Part shown: positions 7,963-16,117 of the stretch, in pieces
How the letters are laid out: every line of letters begins with the position of its first letter
Position numbering within the stretch: the first letter of the stretch is position 1
NCBI GenBank assembly: GCA_900540945.1
Contig: UQHQ01000004.1
Location: 51,490 to 115,489, forward strand
DNA length: 64,000 nucleotides
Origin: an uncultured Collinsella sp.
GTDB taxonomy: Bacteria; Actinomycetota; Coriobacteriia; Coriobacteriales; Coriobacteriaceae
Reading direction: 5' to 3'
Notes under the pieces: generated by a model
What the model was told of the DNA's origin: nothing
The model's input: the letters and a program-made list of their open reading frames with translations, nothing else
Databases searched by the model: none
Position numbers and translations under genes: made by a program

Positions 7963-8541
7963 ATGCAGGAGCTTGAGGATCGTATTCGCCATGACGGCAT
8001 CGTAAAGGCCGGTAACGTCCTTAAGGTTGACGCCTTCCTCAACCACCAGTGCGACGTTGAGCTGTTCGACCACATGGGTGCCGAGTGGGCCCGTCTGTTC
8101 GAGGGTGTCGAGATCAACAAGATCCTGACGATCGAGGCTTCGGGCATTGGCATGGCTTGCATCGCGGCTCAGCATTTTGGCGGCGTGCCGGTGGTCTTTG
8201 CCAAGAAGGCGCAGTCTATCAACCTTGACGGCGAGCAGTATGCCACGACCATCTACTCCTTTACCAAGCAGAAGGAGTACCCGGTCATCGTCGGCAAGCG
8301 CTTCCTGTCCGAGGGCGACAAGGTCCTGATTATCGACGACTTCCTGGCCAACGGCTGCGCGCTCGAGGGTCTCATCAAGATCTGCGAGGCTGCGGGTGCC
8401 GAGGTGTCCGGTATTGGCATTGCAGTGGAGAAGGGCTTCCAGGGCGGCGGCGATAAGCTCCGCGAGCGCGGCTTCCGCGTCGAGAGCTTGGCCCGCATCG
8501 CCGATATGGACTGCGAGACCGGCGAGATCACCTTCGCCTAA
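7963..8541 (+). CDS. xpt: Xanthine phosphoribosyltransferase
   Basis: Converts xanthine and PRPP to XMP in purine salvage. It has 192 residues, matching the family. Visible are the N-terminal LEDRIRHDGIVKAGNVLKVDAFLNHQ block, the purine-site region ILTIEASGIGMA, the YSFTKQKE segment and the PRPP-binding loop VLIIDDFLANGCALEGL. The start is ATG 7963 after GAGAAGGGG. No purine riboswitch is recognisable upstream, although CGCGG/CCGCG can form a small hairpin at 7931-7951. A strong hairpin terminator follows. Confidence 0.93.
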   Translation: MQELEDRIRHDGIVKAGNVLKVDAFLNHQCDVELFDHMGAEWARLFEGVEINKILTIEASGIGMACIAAQHFGGVPVVFAKKAQSINLDGEQYATTIYSFTKQKEYPVIVGKRFLSEGDKVLIIDDFLANGCALEGLIKICEAAGAEVSGIGIAVEKGFQGGGDKLRERGFRVESLARIADMDCETGEITFA

Positions 8542-8568
8542 GCGCGCAACACAAGCGATTGGTATGCG

Positions 8569-8605
8569 ATGTGACAAAGGGACTGTCCCTTTGTCACATT
8601 TTTTG
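8569..8605 (+). terminator. Hairpin terminator of xpt with GGGACTGTCCC core
   Basis: A perfect 14-bp stem, ATGTGACAAAGGGA with TCCCTTTGTCACAT, around a CTG loop, followed by six Ts. The apical GGGACTGT also occurs in the arms of family-C repeat copy 1 (9014-9084). Confidence 0.88.
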
Positions 8606-8624
8606 TATGAGGGGAGGTGTTGAT

Positions 8625-9005
8625 ATGGATGAGAACAAGATGGGATGGCGTGAGTATGCGCACTATGCCGAGATGTCGGTCGAGGAGTTGGCACGCGATT
8701 GCGAGGTTCAGGTGTTTCGCGCGACGGGCCCGGGTGGGCAGGGCGTGAACACGACGGACTCGGCGGTGCGCATGAAGCATGGGCCCACGGGGATTACCGT
8801 GACGGCGCGCGAGAGCCGCAGTCAGTTCCAAAACCGTAGCAGCTGCCTGCGTAAGCTGCGCGCTGAGCTTGAGCGTCGCGGGCGTCCACCGCGCCGACGC
8901 GTAAAGACCAAGGTGCCTCAGCGCTCTCGCCAGCGCAGGCTCAATGACAAGCACTTCAACGCCATTAAAAAGGCCAACCGTCGCAAACCAGGCAGCGACG
9001 AATAG
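8625..9005 (+). CDS. Small peptide-chain-release-factor-like protein (GGQ domain)
   Basis: A 126-residue protein with the release-factor catalytic domain only. The motif GPGGQGVNTTDSAVRM contains the GGQ that triggers peptidyl-tRNA hydrolysis, followed by the usual GITVTARESRSQFQNR segment and a basic tail (RRGRPPRRRVKTKV...RRLNDKHFNAIKKANRRK). The codon-recognition domains of RF1/RF2 are absent, as in ArfB- and PrfH-type ribosome rescue factors. It is therefore probably a rescue factor on stalled ribosomes. The start is ATG 8625 with GGGGAGGTG upstream. Confidence 0.85.
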   Translation: MDENKMGWREYAHYAEMSVEELARDCEVQVFRATGPGGQGVNTTDSAVRMKHGPTGITVTARESRSQFQNRSSCLRKLRAELERRGRPPRRRVKTKVPQRSRQRRLNDKHFNAIKKANRRKPGSDE

Positions 9006-9013
9006 CCTCCTCA

Positions 9014-9084
9014 TAAGTTGCGGTGAAATAGGGACTGTTTTGCGGCTTTAGCTGCATAAACAGTCCCTATTTCACCGCAACTTA
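9014..9084. repeat. Family-C palindromic repeat, copy 1
   Basis: The left arm TAAGTTGCGGTGAAATA continues as GGGACTGTTT and is matched base for base by the right arm (AACAGTCCC then TATTTCACCGCAACTTA), enclosing an 18-nt loop. It lies between the 3' ends of two convergent genes. Five more copies share the outer 16-17 bases but not the inner arm. Confidence 0.93.
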
Positions 9085-9091
9085 GGTTGGG

Positions 9092-10054
9092 TTAGCGGGT
9101 GGGGCGCCAGACATGGAGGGCGCCGGCGAGGATGTCGACCTCGATGCGCGAGGCGACGATGGGCTCGCCGTCGGCCTGGATGGGGTAGTCGGGCTCCTCG
9201 AACGTGAGCTCGGCATGACGGCAGTGGCGCATGCGAACCGGCGGCAACTTGGTATGGTGGCCGTCCTTGGCCGAAAGAAACATAGGCAGGGCGACCGCAC
9301 GGGGGACGGGACCGCAGGCGTAGCAGACGTCGAGCATGCCGTCACAGGGATCGGCATCGGGACAGATGCGATAGCCCGAGCCATACGTGGGGCCCAGCTG
9401 AATCGCCATGATGATCGCCCTCACGCGCTCGGCGGGCGCCCCGTCAAAGCTGACTGCCATGGGGTAGTTGCGATAGCGCAGGCCAAACTGCTCAAGTCCC
9501 GAGAGGGTGTAGAGCGGAGCGCCGGCGAGGCCCGTCTTTTTGCGCAGCTCGGTGGTGCCAAGGCCGATGGCGGCATCGATGCCGACCGAAAGCGTCTGGT
9601 CGTAGTACTCAACGGCAGCCTCGCCGCTGCCGCACGCAGGGCTCCACGAGCGAATGCGCCCGATGTCCTGACGCTGCAGCTCGCAGGTGAGCAGCGCGCC
9701 AAAATCCTTGCCGGAGAAATCGTCGATGCCGAGGGTCTGGGCAAAATCATTGCCGGAGCCTACGGGCAGGACGGCAAGCGCTGGTCGATCCGCCTCTTCT
9801 TGCGCCATCAAGCCATTGACGACCTCGTGAATTACGCCGTCGCCGCCAAGGGCGATAACGGTGCGATAGCCCTCGACCTGTGCGGCAAGCACCTTGGCGT
9901 GCCCCGCGCGTTCGGTCAGCACCAAGTCAAACTGGGATGCGCGCGCGGTCATGTCCAAAAAGCGCTGCAGGCGCTCAGCGACCTCGCGCGCCGCACCCGA
10001 CTGGGCGGCAGGGTTGGCGATGATGAGCGTGCGACCAAAATTAGTTGCGTGCAT
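9092..10054 (-). CDS. Diacylglycerol / lipid kinase family protein
   Basis: A 320-residue DAGK-catalytic-domain protein (DgkB/YegS type) that would phosphorylate diacylglycerol or a related lipid with ATP at the membrane. Visible are RTLIIANPAAQSG near the start, the nucleotide-binding motif VIALGGDGVIHEVVNGLM, PVGSGNDFAQTLG, and the C-terminal region ending QADGEPI. The start ATG at 10054 has AGGAG seven bases upstream on the minus strand; the 24 residues available upstream are judged untranslated. It is convergent with the GGQ protein gene across family-C copy 1. Confidence 0.87.
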   Translation of the reverse strand: MHATNFGRTLIIANPAAQSGAAREVAERLQRFLDMTARASQFDLVLTERAGHAKVLAAQVEGYRTVIALGGDGVIHEVVNGLMAQEEADRPALAVLPVGSGNDFAQTLGIDDFSGKDFGALLTCELQRQDIGRIRSWSPACGSGEAAVEYYDQTLSVGIDAAIGLGTTELRKKTGLAGAPLYTLSGLEQFGLRYRNYPMAVSFDGAPAERVRAIIMAIQLGPTYGSGYRICPDADPCDGMLDVCYACGPVPRAVALPMFLSAKDGHHTKLPPVRMRHCRHAELTFEEPDYPIQADGEPIVASRIEVDILAGALHVWRPTR

Positions 10055-10141
10055 GGGGCGACTCCTGGCGTATGACGTGACGGTGCGGTCGCGCTCAGGT
10101 CGAATTGCCCCCGATTGTGGCTGCACGGCGAATACTAACGT

Positions 10142-11563
10142 CTACTCTATCAGGTCGTTGTGGCGCTCGATAGCATCCGCTACCGTACCGCCTTCATCCA
10201 CAATAAGCGAACGGCGTTTAGGCGAGACAATGCGCTGCGCGGGATATACGCCGCGGTGGCCGCCGACGAGATAGCTGATAAACGCCACGATCACGAAGAA
10301 GCCGGCTGCCGTGCCGTGGAACAGGTCGATGGCCATCATGCAGGTGGTGATGGGCACGTTGAGGCCGGCGCAGAACACGCCGAGCATGCCGAGAGCCGCC
10401 AGAAAGCTGGGGTCGATTCCGACGAGGCAACCGATCCAGCCGCCGAGCGCTGCTCCGATGCCAAACAGGGGTGTGACCTCGCCGCCTTGGAAGCCCGCGC
10501 CCAGGGTAAGCGCTGTGACGACCAATTTGATGGCTGCGTCCGCCAGGGTGGTGTTGCCTGCAAATCCGGCGCCGGAAAGCCACGTGGAAAGGCCGGCGTA
10601 GCCCCAGGCGTCGAGGAGGGCATAGGCGGCCAAAACCACGAGTGCGCCTATAAGTGCGCGAGCAAGGTAGTTGGTGATAAAGCGACCGTACAGGCTCTTG
10701 ACGGTTCGAACCGACCAGGCAAAGAGGCGTGCCGTCAGACCGAAGATGATGGCGCTGATAACAACGATGACGACCGTCTTGGGCGTCATGGCGGGAACGC
10801 TGGCGATGACATTCGCCTCGTACTCGGTACCCAGGGCGAGTGATGTAAAGTAGCCGGTAAACGAGGCGACCAGGCAGTAGATGCCCGCGGTGTAGTCGAT
10901 TTTGCCGATGAAGCACATCTCCATGCCAAAGAAAGCTCCGGCAAGGGGCGAACCGAATACGGCGCCAAAGGCCGACGAGATGCCGGCGAGCATGAGGTCG
11001 TGGTGGTCATGCTTTTTGAGGTGGGCGAGGTTCGAGATGTTGCTGGCGATGGTGCCGCCAATCTGCACCGCAGCTCCCTCGCGACCGGCCGATCCGCCCG
11101 TTAGGTGTGTGAGCGTGGAGCAGACGAAGGTGAGGACGGCCATGCGCATATGGATGAGGCGTGTGCCCAGAGCGGAGTCGATGACCAGGTTGTTACCGCG
11201 TTTGGCGGCAAGACCGTGGTTTTTGTACACCCATGCGGTGGCAACGCCCACAACGGGAAGCAGTGCGTAAATCCACGCATGGTGTTCGCGATAGTCGGTG
11301 GCGATATTCAACGAGGCCAAAAACGCCCAAGCGGCGACGCCCATGGCGAGCGAGACGATGACGACGAGTACGAGCAACTTGGCGCTCGCGAGTAGGTTGC
11401 GGGCGTTGCGGCGCGTGTCGGCAGCCAAGAGCTGCTCGGAGCGGGTGAGCTGATGCCTGCCTGCCATGATGACGTCGTTCAGGGAGAAAAAGCCGCCGTC
11501 GTCGAGCGGCTGGGAATGATCCTGAGCCTCGTTTGCGCTTTCGGGTTTGTCGTTATGAGCCAT
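10142..11563 (-). CDS. ClC-family chloride channel / antiporter
   Basis: A 473-residue polytopic membrane protein of the ClC family. A roughly 60-residue cytosolic N terminus is followed by hydrophobic segments. The selectivity-filter regions are recognisable: GGSAGREGAAVQIGG (the GxEGP-type glutamate loop with A for P) and GAGFQGGEVTPLFGIGAALG (the second filter loop). Bacterial ClC proteins are Cl-/H+ or F-/H+ antiporters or channels; the ion cannot be settled here. There are no C-terminal CBS domains. The start ATG 11563 follows AGAGGAACGT on the minus strand. Confidence 0.88.
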   Translation of the reverse strand: MAHNDKPESANEAQDHSQPLDDGGFFSLNDVIMAGRHQLTRSEQLLAADTRRNARNLLASAKLLVLVVIVSLAMGVAAWAFLASLNIATDYREHHAWIYALLPVVGVATAWVYKNHGLAAKRGNNLVIDSALGTRLIHMRMAVLTFVCSTLTHLTGGSAGREGAAVQIGGTIASNISNLAHLKKHDHHDLMLAGISSAFGAVFGSPLAGAFFGMEMCFIGKIDYTAGIYCLVASFTGYFTSLALGTEYEANVIASVPAMTPKTVVIVVISAIIFGLTARLFAWSVRTVKSLYGRFITNYLARALIGALVVLAAYALLDAWGYAGLSTWLSGAGFAGNTTLADAAIKLVVTALTLGAGFQGGEVTPLFGIGAALGGWIGCLVGIDPSFLAALGMLGVFCAGLNVPITTCMMAIDLFHGTAAGFFVIVAFISYLVGGHRGVYPAQRIVSPKRRSLIVDEGGTVADAIERHNDLIE

Positions 11564-11773
11564 ACGTTCCTCTTTTAGGTTGCAACGCAAGCATTATAAA
11601 ACGCGGTAAACGCGACGAGCCGGTGGGTTGGTTTCCATTCTGTTTCGTGGCCTGCAACCGACAGGTGTATTTGCGGGTACAGGCCGAGTCGCGGTCGTAC
11701 GTCGGGGGATTATACTGAGAAAAGCATAAAGAATTGGCGCCCGTGTTGCGCGCCGTGGCATTAAGAGGTGCAT

Positions 11774-13036
11774 ATGGCAGAGAAACTCATTCCGCTGGAG
11801 GACGCGCAGTCGATTGTTCTGTCGCACGTTGCTCCGACCGATCTCGTTGAGATTCCCGTGTGGCAGGCGGCTGGTTTTCCCTTGGCCGAGGACGCCGTGG
11901 CCGATATCGACATTTCGCCGTTTGCCAACAGCGCTATGGACGGATATGCCGTGCGCTCGGCGGACTTGGCGCAGGCATCTAGCGAGGCGCCGGTGACGCT
12001 CGACGTTATCGGACATGAGGCCGCGGGCCATGTGTTTGAGGGCACAATCGGAGTGGGCGAGACGGTCCGCATCATGACAGGCGCGCCGGTGCCCGAGGGT
12101 GCCGATGCCGTAGTGAAATACGAGATCGTCGACGTGCTCGATGGCGACGGCAACGAGGGCTCGCGCGTGAGCTTCTCGGCGCCTGCTAAAGTGGGGGAGA
12201 ACGTTCGCTCTGCTGCCGAGGAGGCCCATGCCGGCGATGTTGTGATGCGCGCCGGCGAGGTCGTGGCTCCGGCGGGCGCGGGTCTGCTGGCGAGCGCCGG
12301 ATACGCGAGCGTGAAGGTGCACGCTGCCCCGCGCGTGGGCATTATCTCGCTGGGTACGGAACTGGTCGCACCGAGTAAGGTACCGGCGCGCGGTCAGATT
12401 CGCGATTCCAACTCCTCGGCGCTGATGGCCGAGGCACTCGATGCCGGCGCCGAGCCTGTGTTCTACGGCATTGCGCCCGATGATGAGCAGGCGATTGCCG
12501 AGCTGGTGCATCGTGCCGTGCAGGAGTGCGATTTTGTCATTACGAGCGGTGGCGCCTCGGCGGGCGACTACGATTTCGTGACGGCGCTCGTCCGGCGCGA
12601 GGGCGAGGTGCTGTTTGATCGCATCTCGATGCGTCCGGGCAAGGCCATCACGTTTGGCTTGCCCGGGGGTAAGCCCTACCTGGGGCTTTCAGGCAATCCG
12701 GCCGCGGCGTATGTGGGCTTTGAGATGCTCGCCCGTCCGGCGATCCACAAGATGCGCGGCTTTGCCGAGGGTGCGCGTCCCGTGCAGCAGGCGACGCTCA
12801 CGCATGGCGTGAAAAAGCGACAGCCCCGCCGCTTCTTCGATCGCGCCACGGTTTTGCGCGACCCCGAGACCGGTGATTTGTTGGTGACCGAGGCCAAGAC
12901 GCAGAATTCGGCGCTGCTCGGCACGATGCAGCGGGCCAACTGCCTGCTGCGTATTGACGAAGGACCGTGCGAGCTCAAGGCGGGCGACGTCGTGGACGTT
13001 GTTCGCGTCGACCTGCCCGAGGGCGCCGTGTTGTAG
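11774..13036 (+). CDS. moeA: Molybdopterin molybdenumtransferase MoeA
   Basis: Inserts molybdenum into adenylylated molybdopterin, the last step of Moco assembly. It has 420 residues, the normal length. Visible are SAMDGYAVRSAD near residue 55, the substrate region MTGAPVPEGADAVVKYE, the MoaB-like domain with VGIISLGTEL and TSGGASAGDYDFV, and the C-terminal segment MRPGKAITFG...LGLSGNPAAAYVGFEMLARP. The start is ATG 11774 after AAGAGGTG. It forms an operon with the MogA/MoaB gene 10 bases downstream. The nearby modABC and the Mo enzymes give the context. Confidence 0.95.
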   Translation: MAEKLIPLEDAQSIVLSHVAPTDLVEIPVWQAAGFPLAEDAVADIDISPFANSAMDGYAVRSADLAQASSEAPVTLDVIGHEAAGHVFEGTIGVGETVRIMTGAPVPEGADAVVKYEIVDVLDGDGNEGSRVSFSAPAKVGENVRSAAEEAHAGDVVMRAGEVVAPAGAGLLASAGYASVKVHAAPRVGIISLGTELVAPSKVPARGQIRDSNSSALMAEALDAGAEPVFYGIAPDDEQAIAELVHRAVQECDFVITSGGASAGDYDFVTALVRREGEVLFDRISMRPGKAITFGLPGGKPYLGLSGNPAAAYVGFEMLARPAIHKMRGFAEGARPVQQATLTHGVKKRQPRRFFDRATVLRDPETGDLLVTEAKTQNSALLGTMQRANCLLRIDEGPCELKAGDVVDVVRVDLPEGAVL

Positions 13037-13046
13037 GAGGAATGCT

Positions 13047-13526
13047 ATGGAGCTGAAGATATCGATCGTGACGTGCTCGGATACGCGCGATCTTGCCCAG
13101 GACGAGGCTGGAGCCGCGCTCGAGGACCTTATCGAGACGCAGGGCTGGACGGTCGTCTCACATGTAGTCGTGCGCGACGACGCCAGCGAGATCGGTGATG
13201 CCATTGTGGAAGCCGCCGATGAGTGCCACGCCAATGTCGTGCTCACCTGCGGCGGCACGGGGCTTTCGATGCGCGATGTAACGCCCGAAGCGACGCGTGC
13301 CGTCTGCGACCGCGATGTGCCGGGTATTGCAGAGGCAATCCGTGCGTACTCCATGACCAAGACGCGCCGCGCCATGCTCTCGCGCGCCGTGTGCATGCAG
13401 CGTGGGTATACGCTTGTCATCAACTTTCCGGGATCCACGAAAGCGGCCCGCGAAAGCTGGGAGGCCGTGAGCGATCAGCTGGAGCATGCGGCCCAGATGA
13501 CGGCGGGCGGCGGGCACGCCAAATAA
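13047..13526 (+). CDS. MogA/MoaB family molybdenum cofactor protein
   Basis: A 159-residue single-domain molybdopterin-binding protein that would adenylylate molybdopterin before MoeA acts. The active-site motif TCGGTGLSMRDVTPEAT is clear, with VTCSDTRDLAQDEAG at the N terminus and INFPGSTKAARESWEAV at the C terminus. Whether it is MogA or MoaB by orthology cannot be decided by eye. The start ATG 13047 has GGAGGA upstream. It is transcribed with moeA, then terminated. Confidence 0.9.
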   Translation: MELKISIVTCSDTRDLAQDEAGAALEDLIETQGWTVVSHVVVRDDASEIGDAIVEAADECHANVVLTCGGTGLSMRDVTPEATRAVCDRDVPGIAEAIRAYSMTKTRRAMLSRAVCMQRGYTLVINFPGSTKAARESWEAVSDQLEHAAQMTAGGGHAK

Positions 13527-13539
13527 GCGCGCTGCCTGC

Positions 13540-13574
13540 GGCGGAGCGACCTTACGGGCTGCTCCGCCTTTTTT
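13540..13574 (+). terminator. Rho-independent terminator of the moeA-mog operon
   Basis: GGCGGAGC (13540-13547) pairs with GCTCCGCC (13561-13568), followed by a run of Ts. Confidence 0.85.
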
Positions 13575-13730
13575 ATGCAGCGGCAGTGCGGCCGTCTCGG
13601 GGTTATCGGTAAAAGAAATTTATTAGACGAGAAATCATTATCACAAACATTATTCGCGCGGAAGTATAATCTAGTTACAGAATAAAGCCCGCGGTGGGGT
13701 ACCCGGGCACAAGGTCCGAAAGGGTTGAAT
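13575..13730 (+). promoter_or_regulatory. modA: modA upstream region with a perfect -10 box
   Basis: TATAAT at 13665-13670 is a consensus -10, but no good -35 lies 16-18 bases upstream, which suggests activator-dependent initiation. The preceding 50 bases are unusually AT-rich. After the -10, GCCCG and CGGGC can form a small hairpin (about 13688-13708) before the GAAAGGG ribosome-binding site. I could not fit the Moco riboswitch consensus. Confidence 0.35.
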
Positions 13731-14603
13731 ATGTTCGATATGGTTTCACGCCGCGGTTTTGTCTCGCTTTCTGCTGCCGCTGCCGCCGGCTTTGGCCTTG
13801 CCGGCTGCTCCGGTAACAAGACGTCTGAGCCGGCTGGATCCGATGCCGGTTCTGCTAAGGCATCTTCCAAGAAAGCTGTCGAACTGCAGGTCTTTGCTAC
13901 CAATTCGCTCGAGAAGGCTCTGCCCGAGGTTCAGGAGCTCTATGCCGAGCAGACCGGTACCACGTTTGCCGACACGCAGTTCAAAGCGTCCGGGGACCTT
14001 GTCGAGCAGATGCGCGCCGGTGCTGCGGTCGACGTGCTCATCACGGCCTCCAAGGGCACCATGGACGACGCCGAGGCCGCCGAGCTCGTCGACGCCGACA
14101 CGCGTGAGGATATGTTCGTCAACGACCTCGTGATCATTCGCGCCGAGGGCTCCGACACCAAGGTAGAGGCCATCGCCGACGTCGCGGATCTGGACGGCAA
14201 GATCGCCATTGGCGACGCCAAGACCGTTCCCGCCGGCAAGTACGCCAACCAGGCCCTGGCCTCCGTGGGCCTCTACACCGGCACCGAGGGCGACGACGGT
14301 GAGTATGCTGCCGAGATCGCTGACAAGGTGGCCCTGGCCGACAAGGTCGGCACTGCTGCGTCTTACGTCTCTACGGGCGACTGCGTGGCTGGCTTTGTCT
14401 ATAGCTCCGACATTTTCCGCTACGACGGCATCGAGGAGGCCTTTGTGTGCCCCGAGGACTCGCATAAACCCATCGTGTATCCGGGCGCTGTCGCCGATGG
14501 CTCCGAACATGCCGACGCGGCCAAGGCGTTTATCGACTTTTGCCTGTCCAACAAGAAGGCCCAGAAGATTTGGGCCAAGTATGGCTTTGAGCTTTCCGAG
14601 TAG
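13731..14603 (+). CDS. modA: Molybdate ABC transporter substrate-binding protein
   Basis: A 290-residue lipoprotein that captures molybdate or tungstate outside the membrane. The N terminus SRRGFVSLSAAAAAGFGLAGC has a twin-arginine-like start and a lipobox (LAGC), so the mature protein would begin at Cys 24 or so. Downstream, LQVFATNSLEKALPEVQELY, FKASGDLVEQMRAGAAVDVLITAS and the C-terminal YPGAVADGSEHADAAKAFIDFCLS match ModA proteins. The start is ATG 13731 after GAAAGGG. It is the first gene of modABC. Confidence 0.92.
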   Translation: MFDMVSRRGFVSLSAAAAAGFGLAGCSGNKTSEPAGSDAGSAKASSKKAVELQVFATNSLEKALPEVQELYAEQTGTTFADTQFKASGDLVEQMRAGAAVDVLITASKGTMDDAEAAELVDADTREDMFVNDLVIIRAEGSDTKVEAIADVADLDGKIAIGDAKTVPAGKYANQALASVGLYTGTEGDDGEYAAEIADKVALADKVGTAASYVSTGDCVAGFVYSSDIFRYDGIEEAFVCPEDSHKPIVYPGAVADGSEHADAAKAFIDFCLSNKKAQKIWAKYGFELSE

Positions 14604-14671
14604 TGCGGCTTGGCGCGATAATTCCATCGTTTTGTGTTTCACTCCGTCCTTATATTCGCTTGGAGCTTTTC

Positions 14672-16114
14672 GTGCTTAATAGATTCCGCATGCTTGTCGC
14701 CTGTGCTTTGACCTTCGCGCTTTGCTGGGTGCCGGGATTTGCGTTTGCTGGGGACGCTGAGAACGGGGCCCAGGTTGCTGCGACCGCTCATGGGCTTTCC
14801 TATGGGATTGAGGGTTTTGAGCGGTTGGCCAAGGGGACCGCTCGTGCCATGGAGGGCCAGCCTGAGGGCTACCGCTTTCCCGTTGACGAGGACGTGGACC
14901 TTGTAGTGGCGCCCGCTGCCGATCGCGTTGTGGCGTGGATATCGCCCAAGGCGGTCGAGAAGTATGGATTGGATCCGCAGGACAACGAGTGCCTATCGGG
15001 TCTGAAGGCCCTCGTCTGTGAGCTCGACAGCGCAAACTGCATGGGAGGTGCGCAGCTGGGGGACGTGGATCTTCCTTGGTATGTCACGGAGGAAACTACG
15101 TTTGATGCCGGTGGGTATACCTATGGCTTTGACGAGCGCGGTGCGGATGGGGACCGCTATGTGGTGATTGCATCAGCCTCGGGTGATGCCAAGGGCGGCG
15201 CGCGTTGGCTTGATAGCGCTCAAATGGTAGAGGCATCGTCTGTCGTGTTGCGGGATGAGCAGGGGCCCTTGACCTCTCTGGCTTCCTTTTTGGGCGACAT
15301 CGACTATCGCCCGTTTTGGGTGTCCATTAAAACGAGCGGTCTTGCCCTGCTGATCTCCTTTGCGCTGGGCCTGTTCGCCGCATGGAAGACTATGGGTACC
15401 TCGAGTCGCATCAAGGGCCTGCTCGATTCGGTCTTTACGATTCCTATGGTGCTGCCGCCCACGGTCTGCGGCTTCCTGCTCCTCATGCTGTTTGGCCGCT
15501 CGACCGGGGTCGGTCGGTGGCTTATCGCGCACGGCGTCTCAATCGTCTTTGCGTGGCCCGCGGCGGTGATATCTGCCGTGGTGGTGTCGTTTCCCTTGGT
15601 CTACCGTACGGCGCTCGGTGCCTTTGAGAGCCTCGACACGCAGATGCTCGACGCCGCGCGAACCTTGGGATGGTCCGAGCGCCGCATCTTTACCAGACTT
15701 ATGATGCCGCTCGGCTGGCCCTCGATTGCCGCCGGCACGGTGCTCGCCTTTGCCCGCGCGATGGGCGAGTTTGGCTGCACCCTGTTCTTTGCGGGCAACT
15801 ACGCCGGCATTACGCAGACCATTCCGATTGCGATTTACTTTGAGTGGATGGGCGGCAACACGTCGGTGGCGCTCTTTTGGGTCATCGTCGTAATTGTGTT
15901 CAGTTTTCTGGTCATTCTGTTCATCAACATGTACACCGCGCATTCGCAAAAGTATCGCGAGCGGGGCCTTTCCCGTGCGGAACGCAAACAGGCCAAGCCG
16001 CTGGGCGGCCAGACCGATTCGCTCGACCCAGTCGGCGGCGATGCGCTGCGTATCGATCGCGAGGCGCTGGCCGAGCTCATGCGCGATGATACGGTGCCGC
16101 AGGGAGGTCGATAG
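14672..16114 (+). CDS. modB: Molybdate ABC transporter permease with a large N-terminal extracytoplasmic domain
   Basis: The C-terminal 260 or so residues are a ModB permease: hydrophobic helices from about residue 205 (SIKTSGLALLISFALGLF), the EAA loop (LDTQMLDAARTLGWSERRIF) and AFARAMGEFGCTLFFAGNYAG. The N-terminal about 200 residues are unusual. A signal sequence (MLVACALTFALCWVPGFAFA) is followed by a soluble domain with no motif I recognise, containing repeated acidic and aromatic stretches and three cysteines. Ordinary ModB is about 225 residues; this is 480. A GTG start at 14672 is chosen because TTGGAG precedes it and the product then begins with the signal peptide. Confidence 0.85.
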   Translation: MLNRFRMLVACALTFALCWVPGFAFAGDAENGAQVAATAHGLSYGIEGFERLAKGTARAMEGQPEGYRFPVDEDVDLVVAPAADRVVAWISPKAVEKYGLDPQDNECLSGLKALVCELDSANCMGGAQLGDVDLPWYVTEETTFDAGGYTYGFDERGADGDRYVVIASASGDAKGGARWLDSAQMVEASSVVLRDEQGPLTSLASFLGDIDYRPFWVSIKTSGLALLISFALGLFAAWKTMGTSSRIKGLLDSVFTIPMVLPPTVCGFLLLMLFGRSTGVGRWLIAHGVSIVFAWPAAVISAVVVSFPLVYRTALGAFESLDTQMLDAARTLGWSERRIFTRLMMPLGWPSIAAGTVLAFARAMGEFGCTLFFAGNYAGITQTIPIAIYFEWMGGNTSVALFWVIVVIVFSFLVILFINMYTAHSQKYRERGLSRAERKQAKPLGGQTDSLDPVGGDALRIDREALAELMRDDTVPQGGR

Positions 16115-16117
16115 GCC

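Noticed and set aside
13575..13730. A Moco riboswitch before modA
   Set aside because: I could not fit the consensus helices; only a small hairpin is seen.
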